This document shows, in pieces, positions 11,112 through 22,241 of a stretch of DNA of 64,000 bases. Under the pieces are notes generated by a model. The model did not search any database. It saw nothing but the letters and a program-made list of their open reading frames with translations, and was not told where the DNA came from. Positions within the stretch are counted from its first letter, which is position 1. Every line of letters starts with the position of its first letter. Source of the DNA: Rheum nobile (taxonomy: Eukaryota; Streptophyta; Magnoliopsida; Caryophyllales; Polygonaceae); contig WOAB01000619.1 in the NCBI GenBank assembly GCA_027886185.1, positions 3,472,001 through 3,536,000 on the forward strand, in the 5' to 3' direction. Both the position numbers and the translations under genes were made by a program.

Positions 11112-12882
11112 TTGTATAATTGTATTTTATTAACCCTTTACTTCTACTCTTTAAATGAAAATTTAAAAAATATAATTTGATTTTACTTATTAATTATTTT
11201 AAAAGTTCTACAAATCTATTATACTATTCTAGTTATCATTATCAAAAAAGTTCAAGCATTTCTCTTTTATTTTATCATATATTTGTATCAATATCACAAA
11301 AATACACATGGGAGAATCACAAATGACACGTATGTAAATGAACATAATAAGCACATATGTTTAGCATACATGCATAGATAATAAAAGGTAATATTCTCCT
11401 AAACATGGTCTACATGTAATAGATTTTTTTACAATAACTTGCAATTTACAGTTGAATTTTGGTCCATGAAATGTGATATATGATTAGTTCGAAAATATAA
11501 TGTACTACATGTGTGTCATATTTTACACAATTTACACGTTTACAAATACATATAGATGTGAATTAGTTGATAACAATAATGATCCTTATTAGGTACCAAC
11601 TATGTATTGACTTATTCTATATTTTTTTTCCCTTTTTCCAAATTACTTTTCTCCTTTGCGTAGTGTATATGTTTTATCTAGATCAATTTTTCCAATGTAT
11701 TTTAGTAAGGTTTTGAATATTATACCACAATGAATACGTAGTAGTAGTTAAGCTTTAACGGGTCATGATTTGATTTATTAATTGTATTTTATATATATCT
11801 TCATATTATTTACTATTTAAAAAATGATTTAATAAGAAATCTATAAATCAAAATATTGTTAGAAAATAATAATTCGTGTTTTTATAATTTAAATAATATC
11901 CATTAGTAAGAGGTTAAATGTTTCAGATTATAACATTAATCATTGATTATTAATTACGTATATATATATATATGAATACAAACTTGTGCTCCTTTGGAGT
12001 ATAAAGTTTAGATTTAGAAAGATAAAATATTTCTTGCTTAAGTTATTATTATTCAGTTTATCTCTTTATTTGCTTCCAGATTTCATATAATTAAATAATT
12101 ATAAATGAAGTTAAATAAATTTAACTTTTCTATACATATATCGGTAAATAAACCTTCACTGGTAGATGGACCATACCATCAACCACGTGCGTTATTCAAA
12201 TTCGTAATCTTAATTCTTTTTGTCACTTAAGTGAATTGATTATAAAAAAGAAGATTCCTTAAAAAAGTGAATTGATTATAGTTATGGTATGTAATTATAT
12301 AATTAATTAAGTAGCCGGTTAAAAGTGTCATATTACTCTTTGCTAATAGGAGTTTACCAAATTGATTTAATAAGCATCCTTGTGAAACCAATTGAAAATA
12401 ACATCAAAGGAATTAAAATAACACCAAGTTTCATTTTTGTAAAAGACACTTGTAGTTCAAAATCACTTTAAAATGTTGAATCCAAGGTTGTTAATTGTAG
12501 ATTCGCAATCGTAAAGTTATCAAAGAGTAGTAATAATTAGATTAGTCATTATTATACAAAAGAATAAAAAAATTAAACAAATATTGTCAATATTGAAGCT
12601 TAAAGCTAAAGAACGTTGAGCAAAATATAAGAAAAGAGGTTCTTAGTAAGACTCAAACTTGGAATTGCATATGCGAGAGTAGTGTTCATCCACTTATTTA
12701 TTTTGGAAGAAGATTTGAGCTAGTAAGATCGTAAGCTTTCAGCTTGACTCATATGGATGAGTATCGGTAGGCAAGGAGGATACATGCTTTCTTCTTCCAA
12801 GCATCACGTGCAATTTTCGATCATTGGATGGCGGTGCCGAACATATACCATTGAGTATCCACATAAAATTATACTTGTCAAT
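11112..12882. other. AT-rich DNA, nothing recognised
   Basis: This may be the body of the Helitron-like element ending at 11083. There are no significant frames, RNA genes or terminal repeats. Confidence 0.4.
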
Positions 12883-13610
12883 TGATGAGAATCAAACCTC
12901 CTAGACAAAGCTTTTCTTCCCAAGAGCCTAGATCGTGACCAAGCAAGGGATTCTTCCTTCTCTCTTGGGGTTGAACATCTCCTTAGGTCTCTTGAAGGTG
13001 TCTTGAAGGTGGGAGCAAGGAAGGAACCGTGGGGAACCTAGGGGAAGCAAGAGGTGGCCGACCGAGTGCCTCCTTAGCTGGCCGTGGCTTCCAATGAACC
13101 AAGGGGAGCCTCTAGGAGAGGCTTCTTGGCTTGTTTGTCTTGGAAAGAACTCAATGAGCTAGATTGATGGACGAACTTGTGAGGATTGAGAAGAAGAGAA
13201 GAGATTTGAATGCTTTTGGGTTGATAGAAGTAAGTGGAGGCCTTGGGGAGGTATTCCTCTAACCCAAGGGAAATATTCCACTTCTATAATCTTCAACCTA
13301 GTTACAATGAACTACAAAGGGGGTTTAAATAGTCATGGCATTTCAGCCAACAAGGAAATCCTCTAATGGGCCTTAGTGAGTTGAAGCCCATATGCAAATG
13401 GCTCTTCACACTCACTAAGGCAAGACTAAAAATCATGAAACTAAATAAACAAAAGTAGAAAGGGATAAAAGCCTTAGAGGCTTGGATATAGGCGTGTGCA
13501 TGAATGCCTTGGAATCGAAGCATGGTCGATTCTTGAGTGTCGTGGCATTGATGCATCGGCGCCTTGATGGTCAAGGCCTTGGCTCTTCCATGTTGAGGCA
13601 TAAGAGTAGG

Positions 13611-13843
13611 TGTAATACCTCGACAGCTTAGCAGCCCGACCCATCACAGGACTGCAGTCCATACACCCCAACCCCTCACTGGCCCATATTAAATGGCGCA
13701 CAGCAGGTTGTTCGTGAGTCTCGAACTCGAGACCTCACGCTTTAACAAGCTGCCAAAGCATCACTTGTTACCAATTGTGCTGTTGGGGTGTATGGACTGC
13801 AGTCCTGTGATGGGCCGGGATGCTAAGCTGTCGAGATATTACA
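13611..13843. repeat. foldback with 60-bp inverted arms around a tRNA-like core
   Basis: The arms at 13611-13670 and 13784-13843 are reverse complements with about three mismatches in 60. Each contains the palindrome GGACTGCAGTCC. The 113-bp core, read on the minus strand, has AATTGGTAACAAGTG followed by TCTCGAGTTCGAGACT, resembling tRNA A and B boxes. Confidence 0.85.
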
Positions 13844-14259
13844 TAAAAGTACACTTTATGTTGGTGCCTAACCTTGTCGACAACGGGCCTGACAGACACC
13901 CCGACACTGCCATCCTTAACAGGCCTGCAGGCCGTATACCCCAACCCATCCCCCTCACTTGGGTAGGCTGTTCACAAGGCTCGAACTCGAGACCTTCCGC
14001 TTTATCAAGCCTCCGAAGAGCGCCTTGATACCAATTGTGTTGCAGCGCAATTGGTGATACAAGTGGTAAGGCATTGCCCTTGTATCTAAAGGTCCCGGGT
14101 TCGATCCCCATGGGCAACAACCTACCCATTTAAATGGGGGAAGGGTTGGGTGTGTGGGCTGCATGCCCTTGGACAACCAGGCGGCACCAGTACCGGCGCC
14201 GGCACCGTTGGGTGGCTGGGCGGCTTGGTGGCTGGGGTAGCTTGGCCTGGGATGTTACA
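13611..14259. mobile_element. 649-bp composite element built of tRNA-like inverted units
   Basis: It is bounded by the perfect duplication GTAGG (13606-13610 and 14260-14264), begins TGTAATACC and ends GATGTTACA. The first 233 bp form a foldback (next entry). The rest holds two tRNA-like segments head to head around 14040, with B-box-like GGTTCGATCCC at about 14099 on the plus strand and GAGTTCGAGCC on the minus strand. The absence of the insertion from the partner LTR at 44385 confirms its boundaries. It could be an LTR or TRIM-type element made of SINE-like sequence. No known family is assigned. Confidence 0.7.
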
Positions 14260-14989
14260 GTAGGCGCGACCCTTGGCATCCATCACTAGGACTCATCACT
14301 CAACCCTTCTTAGCGTCGAAGCGTCCTCGCTTCAAGGGTGTTGGAAGTCCGGGAGGTGGATGAAGTGTGGTAGCGAGTCTCCCCTTATTAAAGGTGAGGG
14401 TGGAGTGAGGGAGACCGCCACTAACACAAAGAAGCACAAGCATACGAGATCCATCGGGCGACTCCTTGGGCACAACAAGATGGAAGGCCGCATGGGCGAG
14501 CATGGCAGCCAGAGGAATGTACCTACAACAAAGCAACTCAACAAGAAAATGTGAGATCATCCGATGGCTCCGGGTGGGACTATGGCCGCTCCTAGGCACG
14601 GGTCCAAGGGGGGAATGAGCTATCAAGTGAGCAACACTAGTGGAGCCGAGTGTGTGAGGGATTCCATTAAGTGGCCACAAGGAGAAAGCGAGGATGAGAA
14701 GCTCAACCGGGGCAAGGAGTGGCATGTGGCAAGCTATAAGGAAAATGGAATCCCTCCCCTTCTTAAAAGGTTGCCTATCGGTTATGAGGGCCAAATCAAA
14801 GATCTCCCAAAATGTGGGGGAAATGAGTGAGTGCATGCTAGAATCTTTGATAAGGGTCCTAGAAGGTGTCGACAAGGCAACTACATACAATTAGGGTTCG
14901 AAGGGAGTAGGGAGATAGGGCCAAGTCAGCCAAGGTGGAGTCCCCAAAGTGGCTTGGTATGAGGTAAGCCTTAAAGGCCAATGGTTATC

Positions 14990-15190
14990 ATGAAAAATCT
15001 CATCCAAGGGGTGCCTATGAGTGGCTCTAGGCATAATCCTCAAGGGGCCATGATCAACATGAAAAGTCTCATCCACGGGGTGCCTATGAAGGGCTCTAGG
15101 CATAATCCTCAAGGGGCCATGATCAACATGAAAAACCTGATGCAAGGGTTGCCTAGGGAAGGTGCTATGCATGTCTAGTGTGTAGGCTAA
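14990..15190. repeat. 69-bp tandem repeat, about three units
   Basis: Units begin ATGAAAAATCTCATCC at 14990 and near copies at 15059 and 15128. The period is a multiple of three, and on the minus strand it gives a 23-residue repeat containing HVDHGPLRIMPR. It lies in element A's internal DNA. Whether it is translated is unknown. Confidence 0.8.
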
Positions 15191-15625
15191 GAGAGAGTAG
15201 TCCTTATCCTCAAAAGAATTCATAGATACCATGGGAAAGTGAAGGACTCCAAGGACAACTCTAAAGCAAGGAGCACGCAACAACACAACATATGATTCTT
15301 CAATAAAATCATAATAATAAGGCACCTATGTGCCACCAAGAAAAATGAGGGATGTGAGAACACAAGGTCCAAATTCTATATGAATGGAAAGAATGCATGC
15401 ACAAGTTATGCCATTACCCTTCGCAAGCCTAAGTTGCCCCATGATACAACAATTTAAATAATGATCATACTTAAACATGGATGGAATGACATGCATGAAG
15501 TGAGACCTCTTGGACATAAATTGAGACATGGAACTATAATGCAAACAAGAGAACATAGTCCTAGATGCAAAACAGCTTGTCAACATGCAAAGTGCTTTAT
15601 CCAAGGATGTAACAAGAAACTCATG

Positions 15626-16480
15626 TGATACGGGGATCACCGTAGGGAGGCCCGATCTTGTGCTCAACGACTCAAACAATCAAAAACAAGGAGATGGATT
15701 AGAAATTTGTGGAAACTCAAAGAATAAATGGGAAATAACGAATGAATAGAAGATAGATTGTTGAATAAGAACCAAGGAACCGTAATCGAAAACCCTTGAT
15801 AACAATGCACCAAGAACAATCGAAACTGCATTCAAATACCCTTCTTCCTACAACTCGACACAAGGAGGATCAATGTCCTCAAAGCACCAAGAGGATTGCG
15901 TGTGAAGCCTCGTACACCAAGCTCGAAAGAGATTGGATCTCCCAAGACAACCAAGCTAGCAATGACTTGATCAATGTGGTTCTCACACTTTTGGTGAAAA
16001 ACTCTCAAAGAGAAATCTGTTTTCTTTAAAAATGATCAAGCTCCTTACAAAGATGGCTAAGGCATGGCTTTTATACCTCCAAGAGGCAGCCGGCCCATTA
16101 CATCAAATAAACCAACTAAATGCTACTTAAAAACACAAGGGAAATTACATGAAAATAAAGCCTAAACATAGGCATCCAAATAATGTCTAATAATGTCTCA
16201 TAATTCATGAAATAACAATGTAATAAATCATCAAAGTGGTCAGCCGAAGACGAGCCAAAGATGGCTAAGTAATCCTCCAAGGATGGCTAAGGACATGGCG
16301 TCGGGAGGCCTAGCTGCACGACGCTCGTCACGAGCTCAAGAGGTGACCCATGGTTGGTGAGAGGACCTTGGTGCAAGCTTGGTGTCGGGAGGCCTAGCTG
16401 CACGACGCTCGTCACGAGCTCGAGAGGTGACCCATGGTTGGTGAGAGGACCTTGGTGCAAGCTTGGATGCTCCCGCATCA
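15626..16480 (-). repeat. 3' LTR of element P, 855 bp
   Basis: It runs from TGATACGGGG to CCCGCATCA in plus coordinates. The adjoining TTCTCCCTTTCTTTAAAAAG (16481-16500) reads as a polypurine tract on the minus strand, which fixes the right boundary. A two-copy 84-bp tandem repeat lies at 16301-16468 (units start TCGGGAGGCCTAGCTGCACG). Confidence 0.85.
16069..16075 (-). promoter_or_regulatory. TATA box of the element P LTR
   Basis: TATAAAA reads on the minus strand from 16075 to 16069. A start about 27 bases downstream falls at about 16048, in GTAAGGAGC. This is the position where the inverted arm of the rearranged right LTR begins. Confidence 0.6.
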
Positions 16481-17046
16481 TTCTCCCTTTCTTTAAAAAG
16501 ATTCGTCCTCGAATCTTGCACGAGCTTCTCCGTGGCATGCGACTGATTTTTGAAAGCAAGCAAAGCTAGTCCTTCCTCTTCCTTCTCCCTTCCTTTAACC
16601 TTTGCCTTTCTCTTGTCAAACGCGGCCCCATCTACAAACTCTTCACCATTCAAGGAGTTCTTGATGGTGCCGATGTCTACTGCGCGCACGCCTCCTAAAG
16701 GCACCAAGTTAGTGCCAAATGGCCCTCCTCTCTCGGCATAGGCTCCTAGGGGCTTGGTGACTTGAGGTAGCGCCAAGGGTGCGGCTGGAGGCAAGAGCGC
16801 CGGTGGTGGTGACTTCTGCACCGTCTCTAAAGCGGCCATGCTCTGGATAAGGGAGGCCATGGTGTCGGTCGTCTTCTTGAGCACCAAGGCGGGTGGTGGT
16901 GACCTTGAGCGTGCCTCCAATGCAGCCATGTGCTCATTCATGGAGACTAAGGACTCCGTCATTTGTTTGAGCATATTGATCACCTCGGGGTGCACGGGAG
17001 AGTGGCGGCGGTCACTCTTATTGCTTGATGATGTACAACCTGCCAT
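16336..17046 (-). pseudogene. gag-like frame of non-autonomous element P
   Basis: The frame begins MAGCTSSSNKSDRRH at 17046 and runs through the polypurine tract into the LTR. It contains a short amphipathic segment (VINMLKQMTESLVSMNEHMAALEAR), partly repeated as TDTMASLIQSMAALETV, then Pro/Ala-rich sequence and KGREKEEEG. It has no zinc knuckle or enzymatic motif. Start codons further upstream are possible. I assign it only by position between primer site and polypurine tract. Confidence 0.35.
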
Positions 17047-18483
17047 GATCAAAAGCAAACTAAACACGGAACTAGTTGAGGTTAGTGTAAAACCAAAACA
17101 ACTCACAAGTGTTTCGCTCGGTGTTTCACTCACACTCGCGCCAAGTCTTACTAACTACGCGATGCAGCCGGTTGAAAGATCCAATACACTTCACATGAGC
17201 AATGCACTAGACAACACACTTCACCTCAAAATAGTTGTGCTTAAGATGATGATATAATGCAGGTTTATAGCAATGAATCAAGCTACAATATGTATATAAC
17301 TTGACTCGACTCAAAATAAAATAAAATAAAGCAAAGAAGACTCAAAACTTGCAAGAATGTAAATGCAAGCAAATAGCAAGACTCAACGACTTGAATAGGC
17401 ACTTTAACTCAAGAGAGGAACAGTGCTTACCTTGGCTTGAGTTCACTTGTGCAAGTGGAGGTGGAAGGCGGACTTAGGCTCGGTTTGGGAAGGGTGAGAG
17501 GCTAAGGGCGGCGGCACAAGGTGAGGAACAAGGTAAGGGCGGAGCAGGTGCGCAAGGGACCAGGGCGCCGGGCGGTGACCAGGTGCGTAGGTGACAAGCG
17601 AGGGCTCCATAAGTGCTTACAATTACAAGACTTACAATTCAAATAAAATAAGTACTAGTCTAATCCTCTTATGAAATAAGAATTAAACTAATACAAATAA
17701 AATAAATGAAAGAAATGAAATAAAGAAAATGAATTACAAAAATAAAATCTGATTTCCACGTCTCTTTTTTTGTGTGGAAATAATCCCTCTTTTTTTTTTA
17801 CTTTTCTTTTCCTGATTTTTCTCTCCTTCGTTTTCTGATTTTCTTTCTTTTCTCTCTCTTTTTTTTTTTTGAATTTTAGATAACTCCTAGGCAGAATAAT
17901 AGCTAGGAGATTACAAAGAAAATAAAACAAAAGAAATAAAAGTAATTAATCTAACAACCTGCACGTTGCTTGAAGAAAAGGTGGCCCTTGAATTTAGGAG
18001 AGCTGGCCAACGTCCACAATCTGCAGGCCTCTTGTTGTTCACGCCAAGGAAGGAGTCCAAGATAGCCCACATTTGTAGGAGGTGGCTGGGATCTCCTTTG
18101 ACTCACGATTTGAATGGGGGAGTTAGTTAGGTCTCCACTTGCTCCACACGTTTGGGTAGTGGGAGGGCAGAAATGGAGTGGTGGTTTAGAGGGTTGCTAG
18201 GGTGGTCTTGGTGGTGGTATGGTGGCTGAGGCGGAGCTGACTGTTTTGGGTGTTTTTGAGAGGGTTTTTATGGGACTTTTGGTACTTGTTTAGGGATCTA
18301 GGCAGGCCTTGACTTCCACAAGCACAAATTAGTCCAAACACAAGATAAAACACAAGAAAACAATGTAAAACACAACAAAAACGACACAAACAAATCTGGC
18401 TATGATTAAACACAACCAAGGACTCAAGAACACAAACCGAATTGTTGAACTCGGCTGAAACAAAGGTGTTGGCACAAAACGCA
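17047..18483. other. leader of element P
   Basis: The minus-strand leader between the primer site and the gag-like frame includes a long T/C-rich block (17758-17880). The small frames here show no recognisable features. Confidence 0.5.
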
Positions 18484-18495
18484 GCTCTGATACCA
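18484..18495 (-). other. primer-binding site of element P (tRNA-iMet)
   Basis: On the minus strand it reads TGGTATCAGAGC, complementary to the 3' end of initiator tRNA-Met. It lies three bases from the LTR end at 18499, which identifies this LTR as the 5' LTR. Confidence 0.8.
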
Positions 18496-18498
18496 CTT

Positions 18499-19368
18499 TG
18501 ATACGGGGATCAAAGTAGGGAGGCCCGATCTTGTGCTCAACGACTCAAACAATCAAAAACAAGGAGATGGATTAGAAATTTGTGGAAACTCAAAGAATAA
18601 ATGGGAAATAACGAATGAATAGAAGATAGATTGTTGAATAAGAACCAAGGAACCGTAATCGAAAACCCTTGATAACAATGCACCAAGAACAATCGAAACT
18701 GCATTCAAAGACCCTTCTTCCTACAACTCGACACAAGGAGGATCGATGTCCTCAAAGCACCAAGAGGATTGCGTATGAAGCCTCGTACACCAAGCTCGAA
18801 AGAGATTGGATCTCCCAAGACAACCAAGCTAGCAATGACTTGATCAATGTGGTTCTCACACTTTTGGTGAAAAACTCTCAAAGAGAAATCTGTTTTCTTT
18901 AAAAATGATCAAGCTCCTTACAAAGATGGCTAAGGCATGGCTTTTGTAAGGAGCTTGATCATTTTTAAAGAAAACAGATTTCTCTTTGAGAGTTTTTCAC
19001 CAAAAGTGTGAGAACCACATTGATCAAGTCATTGCTAGCTTGGTTGTCTTGGGAGATCCAATCTCTTTCGAGCTTGGTGTACGAGGCTTCACACGCAATC
19101 CTCTTGGTGCTTTGAGGACATCGATCCTCCTTGTGTCGAGTTGTAGGAAGAAGGGTCTTTGAATGCAGTTTCGATTATTCTTGGTGCATTGTTATCAAGG
19201 GTTTTCGATTACGGTTCCTTGGTTCTTATTCAACAATCTATCTTCTATTCATTCGTTATTTCCCATTTATTCTTTGAGTTTCCACAGATTTCTAATCCAT
19301 CTCCTTGTTTTTGATTGTTTGAGTCATTGAGCACAAGATCGGGCCTCCCTACGGTGATCCCCGTATCA
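18499..19368. repeat. 423-bp-arm palindrome replacing the 5' LTR of element P
   Basis: 18499-18921 and 18946-19368 are reverse complements of equal length (423 each, no indels seen), separated by 24 bp. The left arm plus spacer follows the LTR from its U5 end to the TATA box. The right arm is an inverted copy starting at GTAAGGAGC. The few differences are mosaic: some sites in the right arm match the left-end LTR and others match its partner arm. Confidence 0.9.
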
Positions 19369-19673
19369 TCATGCAATGTGCCACTCAAGGACATACAAGA
19401 GGAAAGAGAGAAGAGGACCTCAACTTGGGTGGGAGGCGCCGAGGGTAACAATGGTGCCGGCCTGGGCGGTGACAAGGCGCAAGCCTCCTTCGGTGGGGCA
19501 GCCATGGGGTGCCAGCCTCTATGGGGATGGGTCGATGGGGAGCCGCCAATAGGCGACAAGGGACCGCTCGCGGCGATGGACGGCGGCCAACCAAGTCACG
19601 GCTGATCCAAGGACACGGCCAGCCGAGTGGGCATCAAGGCACCACCCTCCTTGGTGGTGAGGTGATGCGACCC

Positions 19674-19713
19674 TACCTACCATGAGTGCCACCGAGGAGG
19701 AAGAGGGCATGAC
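19674..19713 (+). pseudogene. 5' part of a split Ty3-like TRARAK-containing frame
   Basis: A short plus-strand frame beginning MSATEEEEG runs into the Tekay-like insertion and resumes at 40132 after the ATGAC duplication. It is too short to classify alone. Confidence 0.3.
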
Positions 19714-20421
19714 TGTAACAGCCCCAAATCTGAACCCATTTGGAAATGTATTACCGCCAGTGACCTCAGTGTTCCTTACCCAGATCACCCAAGGCTTTAC
19801 CGTTTGAATACAAACCATGAAATACAATGATACAAAATGATAACTTTATTCATATAAAACATGAGTCCCGGGATTACATCCCAATCCCGAATAGGACAAA
19901 CACAGAGTTTAACAAAGTACAACGGAAGTCTTTAAACAAGGTACATCGGAAGTCTTTTAAATATATTACAAACAATGATCTTGACCACAATGGTCATCTC
20001 CCAAGGATCTCAACCTGATTAAAAGAAATTATTAAAAACATCCAAAAACAACCGTCGTCTTCATAGTCAATCTAGTCTCCTCAAATCTTCGCTCTATCTG
20101 ATGTGCCGAATCGAATGGATGACACCAGCCAACCATGCAGAGAACAATTACGGTTGGTTAGTCTACTGAATAGACTATGCAAGGGTACAAAGCAGAGTGG
20201 TTCGAAGCAGTCGTATTAGGTTAGACTCATCGCTTCTCGAATAATAACCGATGACGATAGTCAACCATCATACTCCTACTGGAATAAACAAGAGGTATGC
20301 ACAAGAGAAGATTCTGGAAAACTGAATCTTCACAGAAATCGACCCAAAAAGATACTCCAAGAGATTGAGTCTTTAAGGAAATATGACAAATCTGGAACGT
20401 TTAAAGAATCAGACATCAATG

Positions 20422-21532
20422 TGTAGGATCGTGATTGTTAGATAATAACTTAAGGAACTCAGAATATCGATTCTAAGTTCCCTTCGCAGCGGAAATAAAC
20501 AATCAAACAAATGACAAGTTCCTTATAGTGGAAACCTTTGATTGTCAACTAGCAATCCAGGATAAAAACCACTACCTTTCTTTCGAAAGGATTTCAAAGT
20601 CTACTTCTTGATTTCTTATCTCTTTTGGTTACAACTTATCCTAGGAACGAACACACAGTTCCTTTGCCTTACACACAGTTAGACAATCCTAGATAACTTA
20701 ATACAATCAATAATCAATCCAAGAAACAGACTTTCGCACCTAGGAACTATCACTTACAGTCACAGGAACTTAGCACTCGGCTCTTCTTCCTTGACTGGTT
20801 CCTCTTGATCTCGGTTTGATTTGATGATCTTGTTTGGAGGTTCACACTAGATATTTGCTAATGAGTGTGAGTCGTATTTCAGTGCTTGAATATAACCCTT
20901 GGGTTAGTCTTCCTTTTATAGAGGATTCTTCGCAGCTCGATCCTCTCTGGGTTCCCACAGATTGAGCTTGCCCTAGGATGAGTGGTTCTCCTTGATCCAC
21001 GTTGTTCTTGGCATGTGCAAACAACCTAGGCAGCTCAAAATCTCTCTTGGTTGGTCAACTACCTCAGACGAGCCTTGCTATGTCGTTGTCCAAATACTTT
21101 CGTCCGAGGTTGAACAAGCTGGCCGCTTGGGAACTGTCTTCTGGACAACGACGTCTCTATGTCCTGTCGCTTTCACCTTCTCTGTCCGAGGTTGAGCATT
21201 TATGGGTATGTTTTTGTTTTGTTCTGGGTATTGGCAGTCTTTTGGAAGCTTCAGACAAGTCGATTTTAACACCTCTTGTCCGAGGTTGTGTGTCCCCAGA
21301 TTTCTCGATTTCTGGGCACACCTGGGTTCCTCTGGTTTCCTTCATCTGTCTTGTTCCTTTGGTTCCCTTGTCCTGTTTGGCTGTCTTGCCTTCGGTATAT
21401 TCATGTGGTTCCTTAAAACACATCTTTGAGATAAAAACATTAGTATCATAATATTTGTCATCGTCAAAAGTTGAGAAACTGAGGAAAAGAACTCTTAGGG
21501 GAACCTAAGTTCCAGAGTTCCGTTTCCTAACA
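20422..21532 (-). repeat. 3' LTR of Sirevirus 1
   Basis: It runs TGTAGGATCG to TTTCCTAACA. On the minus strand a TATA box (TATAAAAG) lies at 20920-20913. Confidence 0.95.
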
Positions 21533-21797
21533 ATTTCCCCCTTTTTGATGATGACAAATACAAGGAACCTGGCAACATAATAGGACTTTGAATTTCATGA
21601 GACCAGTTGAGATTAAGGGAGTTACAACATTACAAGTTAATGATAGAACATTCAATGGTTGCAAATTCCCCCTAAGCAAATGAACGAGTTTATTTCAAAT
21701 TCCCCCTTAGAAGTAGAACTAGTTCAGGGTTCCTATTAGTTCAGTAGTCTCCAAAGTTCAAGGTTCCTATCCTTTTCTTCCCCCTTTTGACATCATC
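21533..21797 (-). other. multiple polypurine tracts of Sirevirus 1
   Basis: Four tracts containing AAGGGGG or AGGGGGAA on the minus strand lie near 21534-21547, 21666-21676, 21698-21710 and 21775-21790. The first adjoins the LTR. The first and last carry related flanks (TCATCAAAAAGGGGG and TGTCAAAAGGGGG). Repeated polypurine tracts are a known Sirevirus trait. Confidence 0.75.
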
Positions 21798-22241
21798 GAA
21801 AAGATTAAGTACTAGTTAAGAGCAGGATGTTCAAGTGAATATACAATTGCATCAAACCCATAGCAGAAACATAATGGAAACTTTAAGGCAAAAAACAGAT
21901 TGATCATTGGAACGAAACCAAAAGATAATCATTAGAGCTTAAACTGAACATTGTTCAAAGACGGGTAAGACCAACCACAAAACAACATAAACAACAACCA
22001 ACAAGGACCAACAACAGGACAACAAACGACAAAGATAACAACAAAAGCAATCTTAGGAGGGACAACAAGTGGATAGACGAGGGGAGTAGGATCCTAAGGG
22101 AAACTACTAGCACGCTATGGTGGTACAACACTGGGAACTAGAACAAGCGTTCCTATGGCATAGCAGCGGCCTCCTCGTCTTCAGCTTTGTCGTCAGTTCC
22201 TACGTTTGGCCCGTGGCCTGATGAGCACTGATTGCACCTTG

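Larger units (their letters stand above)
12883..14298 (-). repeat. 3' LTR of element A, interrupted at 13611-14259
   Basis: It aligns with 43665-44414 along its length, for example TAGATCGTGACCAAGCAAGGG and GGGGGTTTAAATAGTCATGG, except for the inserted composite element. Without the insertion it is about 760 bp, against 750 bp for its partner. A purine-rich tract (AAGAAGGGTTGAG on the minus strand) follows immediately at 14299-14311, as expected for a polypurine tract. Confidence 0.85.
15626..19368 (-). mobile_element. rearranged LTR retrotransposon P, with the same terminus at both ends
   Basis: It is flanked by the perfect duplication TCATG (15621-15625 and 19369-19373). The left end is a normal LTR (15626-16480) starting TGATACGGGGATCACCG. 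The right side has an LTR start at 18499 adjoining a tRNA-iMet primer site, but after 446 bp it turns into an inverted copy, so the far right end is the reverse complement of the left end (CCCCGTATCA). The interior is about 2 kb with one gag-like frame and no pol, so it is non-autonomous. It sits in element A's interior. Confidence 0.9.

Noticed and set aside
14044..14120. Possible functional tRNA gene
   Set aside because: A- and B-box-like words are present and part of the cloverleaf can be imagined, but it sits in a mobile composite with two degenerate sister units. The acceptor pairing is not convincing.
14300..14890. 196-codon minus frame in element A
   Set aside because: No motif or family resemblance. 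Overlapping frames on both strands are also open because stops are rare in this GC-richer stretch. Left as element internal DNA.
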